NCBI GenBank assembly: GCA_009602735.1
Contig: WELA01004683.1
Coordinates: 53,856-117,855, forward strand
From: Mesotaenium endlicherianum
Lineage: Eukaryota > Streptophyta > Zygnematophyceae > Zygnematales > Mesotaeniaceae
DNA length: 64,000 nt
Direction of reading: 5' to 3'
This document shows positions 59,709-64,000 of the stretch, in pieces. Both the position numbers and the translations under genes were made by a program. The stretch's first letter is position 1. Each line of letters opens with the position of its first letter. Under the pieces are notes generated by a model. It did no database searches and was not told the DNA's origin. It worked only from the letters and a program-made list of their open reading frames with translations.

Positions 59709-60794
59709 TGTAATGAATCAGTGTGTTGGATAGATATAATATTTATTTAAATATATTAGTTAAATAAATTCAGCCAGTTGAATTGTAGTTATTATTAAAT
59801 CTGCTGGATATTTGATACTTAGTTAAATGACTCGACCGAGAGCAGCAGGCTGAAGTCCATTAGGTCAGCCTGTTGACTTGTGTCAGCTAGCTGACACATT
59901 CTTTGACAATTAGCTGGCAGCCGTACTCGGCAGCAGCTAATGGCCTAGCTATACATCTAAGTATGGTATGCTAGATGAGTGGCCAGATGACACCCTTAAG
60001 GTAGATGGCGATTCGGGATGATGGGAGATGGCTGTGGATTTGGTTAGCCGATGAAAGGGGCAGAGTGCTCTAGTGGAAGCGTGGTGACTCACGAGGAAAA
60101 GAACTAGTTGCAATCATAATAAAGAGTGCAGCGGCGTATCACTAAGAAAGCTTAGAAAGATTACTCAACATTCTGAGTAGCAAGAAACTGCTCACAAATG
60201 ATGTAGGATGAAAGGCCTTGTCATTACAAACCCGTAGAAATTTACAGAAGTGAAAATTGATAAAAAACAAAGAAGTTATGCTTATTAATAATTTTCTGCC
60301 TAAGTGCTCCGCCCTAGGAGGAAGCTACGGATTTTCCTAAGTGTTTGTCAAATCGTCCCTTCCAGAATATTCGTGAGTAAGCCAGATCAATCTAATCTGA
60401 CGTGTCGGGCCGAATTGACGTCCACATACATGCATCGACATTACTAGAATGTTCCATCTCAGGCGCGCTAGGCTAATCGAAACTTCTAGGTAAATCGACC
60501 TAGTCGGCACTCCGCGTCAGCCGAACTTACGTGAAGGTTTGAATTCATTCTAACGGGCCAGATCGCTCGACGCTGTCGGTCAATCCGACGGTCGCGCTCA
60601 CCGCGAATTAAGGACAGCCGTCAACTGACCTCAAAACTAATTAAACTTCGGAAATCCATAACTCTCTCAACACTTGACCAAATTCGATGAACTTTATATC
60701 AAAATGATCACAAAAATGCATCCTACACTACTACACAATCAAAACATACTTTCATGAAACTCAAAAATGCACTTTATAAACCCATGACCTTACA
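59709..60794 (-). repeat. Probable 3' LTR of the chromovirus
   Basis: Read on the minus strand the segment begins TGTAAGG directly after a purine-rich tract (GAGGAGGGGG) and ends ATTACA, giving TGTAA/TTACA inverted ends as expected for an LTR of about 1.1 kb. The end of the pol reading frame overlaps the purine tract and the first bases of the LTR. The partner LTR is outside the window, so the boundaries are inferred, and no target-site duplication could be checked. Confidence 0.55.
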
Positions 60795-63700
60795 TCATCC
60801 CCCTCCTCAAGATGCAACGTCCTCAACGCATTCTGCAGATAAGTTCTCAACTTACTTTTACAATGAGTCAAGTTAGCCTCTGGCTTCCAAGTGTTGTCGT
60901 GCGCATGGTAGCCCTTCCACTTGACCAGATACTCTTGAACAAGTCGTTGACCTCGCTTGACTCGTCGATCGCCGACAATCGCCTCCACTTCATACTCCAA
61001 TACGTCATCGATCTCGACCGGTGGTGGCGGTGTAGGTAGTCGTCCTGGATGTCCTTCATTCGGGTCAACGTAAGGCCGCAAACAACTGACATGGAACACA
61101 TCATGGATACGCCAGCCAGGATTCACTTGCTTGAGCACTACGAAGGGACCTGTAAATTGTGCCAGCAGTTTCCTCTTGCCTGTGAGAGGTAGGTTCTCTG
61201 TGGACAAGAGTACTTTGTCGCCCACATGGAATGTCACTTCCCTCCTGTGCTTGTTAGCATGCTTGACCTGCTCTTCCTGTGCCTTCCGAATACACGTCTT
61301 TGCCATAACCCAAGTGTTGGCCATCTGCACCATAAAAGCTTGTGTAGTAGGAAATTGAGTCTCCTTGGCCTTCTCCAACAAGATGTTCCCTGGATGATAT
61401 ACTTCTTTTCCATAAACCATGGTGAATGGTGACTGCTTGCTCGATCCCTGCATGCTGTTGTTGTAGGCAAACTCCAACCCCGGCAGCTTCTTGTCCCACT
61501 CTGAAGGGTCCTCCATAGTGAAACTCCTGAGCACCTCTTGCAGAGTTCAGTTGAGTCTCTCACTCTGCCCGTCCGTCTGAGGATGATAGGAATTGCTCAT
61601 ACTCAACTTGGTCCCCATCAAAGTAAACAATGACCGCCAAAAGTTGCTAGTAAACCTTGGATCCCGATCTGAAACAATCACCTTCGGCAACCCATGTAGC
61701 CTGAAAATATGATCAAAGAATAGCCGTGCCACACCTGCTGCCGTACAAGTCTCCTTCATGGAAATGAAGTGAGCCATCTTGCTGAGTCTATCAGCCACAA
61801 CCCATACTGCATCGTGTCCTTGACTACTCACTGGTAAAGATGTGATAAATTTCATAGCAATCTGTTCCCAAGGGTACTCTGAAATAGGCAGGGGCTGCAA
61901 TGTACCTCCCTTCTTTTGGTTTGGTGTCTTGTTCCGCTGGCACGCATCGCAAGTCCTGATCCACTCTTCGATGTCCTTGTCCATATTTCTCCAATAGTAC
62001 TCCCGCTTCAGCACGCTTACCGTCTTCTCGCTTCCAAAGTGTCCAGCATGTAAGCAATCATGATGCTCCGCAAGTAGTAAGTCTCGTAGCTCCTTGATGT
62101 CAGGTACCCCCAATCTCTTGGAATCACCATAATACCATATGCCGTCCTTCTTCTGCATACTTGCGTTGAACTCAGCTGCTTCACCATCAGCAAACTCTGG
62201 GTCCTCCTCATAACCTCTTTGAAGCTTCTCCTTGAAGTCCATATTCTACTTGATGACCGAGACAGCTGCAAGGTCGCACCTCCTGGATAAAGCGTCTGCA
62301 GGGTTGATCTTCCCAAGTAAGTACTCAATCTTGTGGTTGAACTGTTGCAGAAACTCCATCCACCTTGCTTGTCTTGGTGTCAACGTTGGCTGCGTCATGA
62401 ACTTCTCCAAGCTCTTGTGGTCGATCTTGATGAACACCTTCCGGCCGTCCACATAACATCGCCAAATCCTCAAAGCCTGGATAATAGTCAACATCTCCCG
62501 CTCGTGTGCTGCATAGATCTGCTCCGCAGGACTCAACTTCCTGCTCTCATATGCCACAGGCTGCAATCCTTTACCCTGGTCCTGGAGAAGAATGGCTCCC
62601 ACTGCGAAATTTGATGCATCCGTGATGATGGTGAAAGGAAGCTCTAGACTTCCAATTGCCAACACAGGTGCCTGTGTCAATAGCTCCTTAATCTTCTCGA
62701 AAGCTTGCTGCTCCTTGTCACCCCATAGCCAATTCTCCTGCTTCTTTAACATGTCCGTGAGCAGTGCACACACCTTGGCATATCCTTCAATGAAACGTCG
62801 GTAATAATTCGCCATGCCGAGGAAACTCCTGAGTTGATGAATATCAGCAGGCACCGGCCAATCTCTGACTGCTTGCACCTTCTTCTGCTCCACCTTGACT
62901 CCTTCAGCTCCCACTATGTGCCCAAGAAACTCGACCTCCTTGAGACAGAAGTCGCACTTGCTCATCTTCCCATATAACTTTTGATCTCTCAAGACCTCCA
63001 ACACCTTCCCCCGATGCTTCACATGCTCTTCCAAGGTCTTCGAGTAGATCAGGATGTCGTCCAAAAATACCACCACAAACTGGTCCAAATAGGGTCTGAA
63101 GATATTATTTATGAGTCCTATGAATGTAGCAGGTGCATTAGTCAGCCCAAAAGGCATGACTGTGAATTCGAATAAACCATAGCGAGTCCTGAAAGCAGTC
63201 TTCTGAACGTCTTTTTCCACAAGCCGTACCTCGTGATAGCCACTCCTCACATCGATCTTCGAGAAATACTTTGCTCCGACAAGCCTGTCAATCAACTCGT
63301 CCACTTGTGGAAGTGGGTACCTGTTTGATGGTGACCTTGTTGAGTGCCCGGTAGTCGACACACATCCTCATAGTCCCATCCTTCTTCTTCACAAATAAGA
63401 CTGGCGCTGCAAATGGAGACTCGCTGGGTCGAATGAATCCCTTCTCCAATAACTTTGTCAGCTGCTTTTTCAACTCATCCAACTCCGCAAACGATTGACG
63501 ATAGACGGGTCTCACAGGTGGCTTGCTCCCTGGTTCCAACTCAATCTTGTGCTCCATAGCTCTCTGTGGAGGTAAACCTGCAAGTAGCTCCTTAGGAAAC
63601 ATGCACTTGAACTCCTCCAACAGTGCCTTAATTTGGGCAGGCATCTCAGCAGGCTTCTTCTCTTGAGCAGTTGGGCTCTGCTCCTTCTGAGCAAGGGGAT

Positions 63701-64000
63701 CAGACACCACTACTTGCTCCTCCGGCGATGTACATTTGCCCAGGCTGTTAGGATTCACGCTTGCTCCATCTGATGACCTCGCCAGGGCCACCGAGACAAG
63801 GTACATCTCCTTCACCTGATTCGTCCTGCATAGCTTCTTAACTTGTAGGCTCGACAGAAGACAGTTACTTGTGGTCGTATCTACCTCCACCTGTTTTGTT
63901 GTCTCCATTCGACCATCACGCCCTTGGACTTTCACTTGTCTTGTGCTCCAGTGCACTTGAGGGTTGGCTTTTCTTAGCCATGGTCGGCCCAATATCACCT
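59709..64000 (-). mobile_element. Ty3/Gypsy chromovirus LTR retrotransposon, 3' part, degraded copy
   Basis: The minus strand carries the pol region of a Ty3/Gypsy element of the chromovirus group. In order from the right edge are the end of the aspartic protease, reverse transcriptase (about 63480-62750, with the FLDD active-site form of YxDD), RNase H (about 62700-62280), integrase with its HHCC zinc finger and catalytic core (about 62150-61300), a GPY/F-type module, and a chromodomain (about 60960-60820, YLVKWKGY), which typically directs insertion to particular chromatin. A purine-rich tract follows and then the likely 3' LTR. The 5' LTR, gag and most of protease lie outside the window. 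The copy looks broken in roughly three places but is otherwise well preserved, so it is probably fairly young. Confidence 0.93.

Overview
The window looks like nuclear DNA of a green-lineage eukaryote, most likely a streptophyte (charophyte-grade) alga. Genes are split by many GT-AG introns. Two neighbouring genes resemble the plant TCHQD class of glutathione transferases. The isocitrate lyase and SMC1 are closest to plant proteins as far as I can recall them, and two genes carry plastid-style N-termini. I could not run a search, so family names rest on recognised motifs and on exon phases that close into one frame.

Layout, left to right. At 0.8-3.0 kb are three GC-rich exons of the splicing factor SYF1; its 5' part lies off the window and its 3' part is not found. 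3.0-7.7 kb holds no gene I recognise. 8.5-11.2 kb is a peroxisomal isocitrate lyase (+). 12.8-18.1 kb is a ten-exon seven-transmembrane protein of plant type (-). 20.1-29.2 kb is an eleven-exon LpxB-like (GT19) glycosyltransferase of cyanobacterial type with a long N-terminal presequence (+). 31.2-34.2 kb holds two TCHQD-like glutathione transferases, tail to tail. 35.8-39.0 kb is the splicing factor CCDC12/Cwf18 (+). 39.9-42.1 kb is repeat rich. 42.6-46.5 kb is a plastid-type polytopic membrane protein with a G-box promoter (+). 47.2-58.6 kb is a complete 19-exon SMC1 cohesin gene (-). 59.7-64.0 kb is the 3' part of a Ty3/Gypsy chromovirus (-), running off the right edge.

These are not a co-functional cluster. 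They are ordinary nuclear neighbours: cohesin, two Prp19-complex-associated splicing proteins, glyoxylate cycle, redox/detoxification, and two membrane or plastid proteins of unknown role. The items most worth following are the LpxB-like protein, the two uncharacterised membrane proteins, a minisatellite family that shares a core between 19 kb and 41 kb, a diverged dispersed repeat at 30 kb and 40 kb, and abrupt changes of third-position GC inside single genes. Three N gaps (10.8, 27.3 and 52.1 kb) lie in introns within G or C homopolymers; no coding sequence appears to be lost in them.
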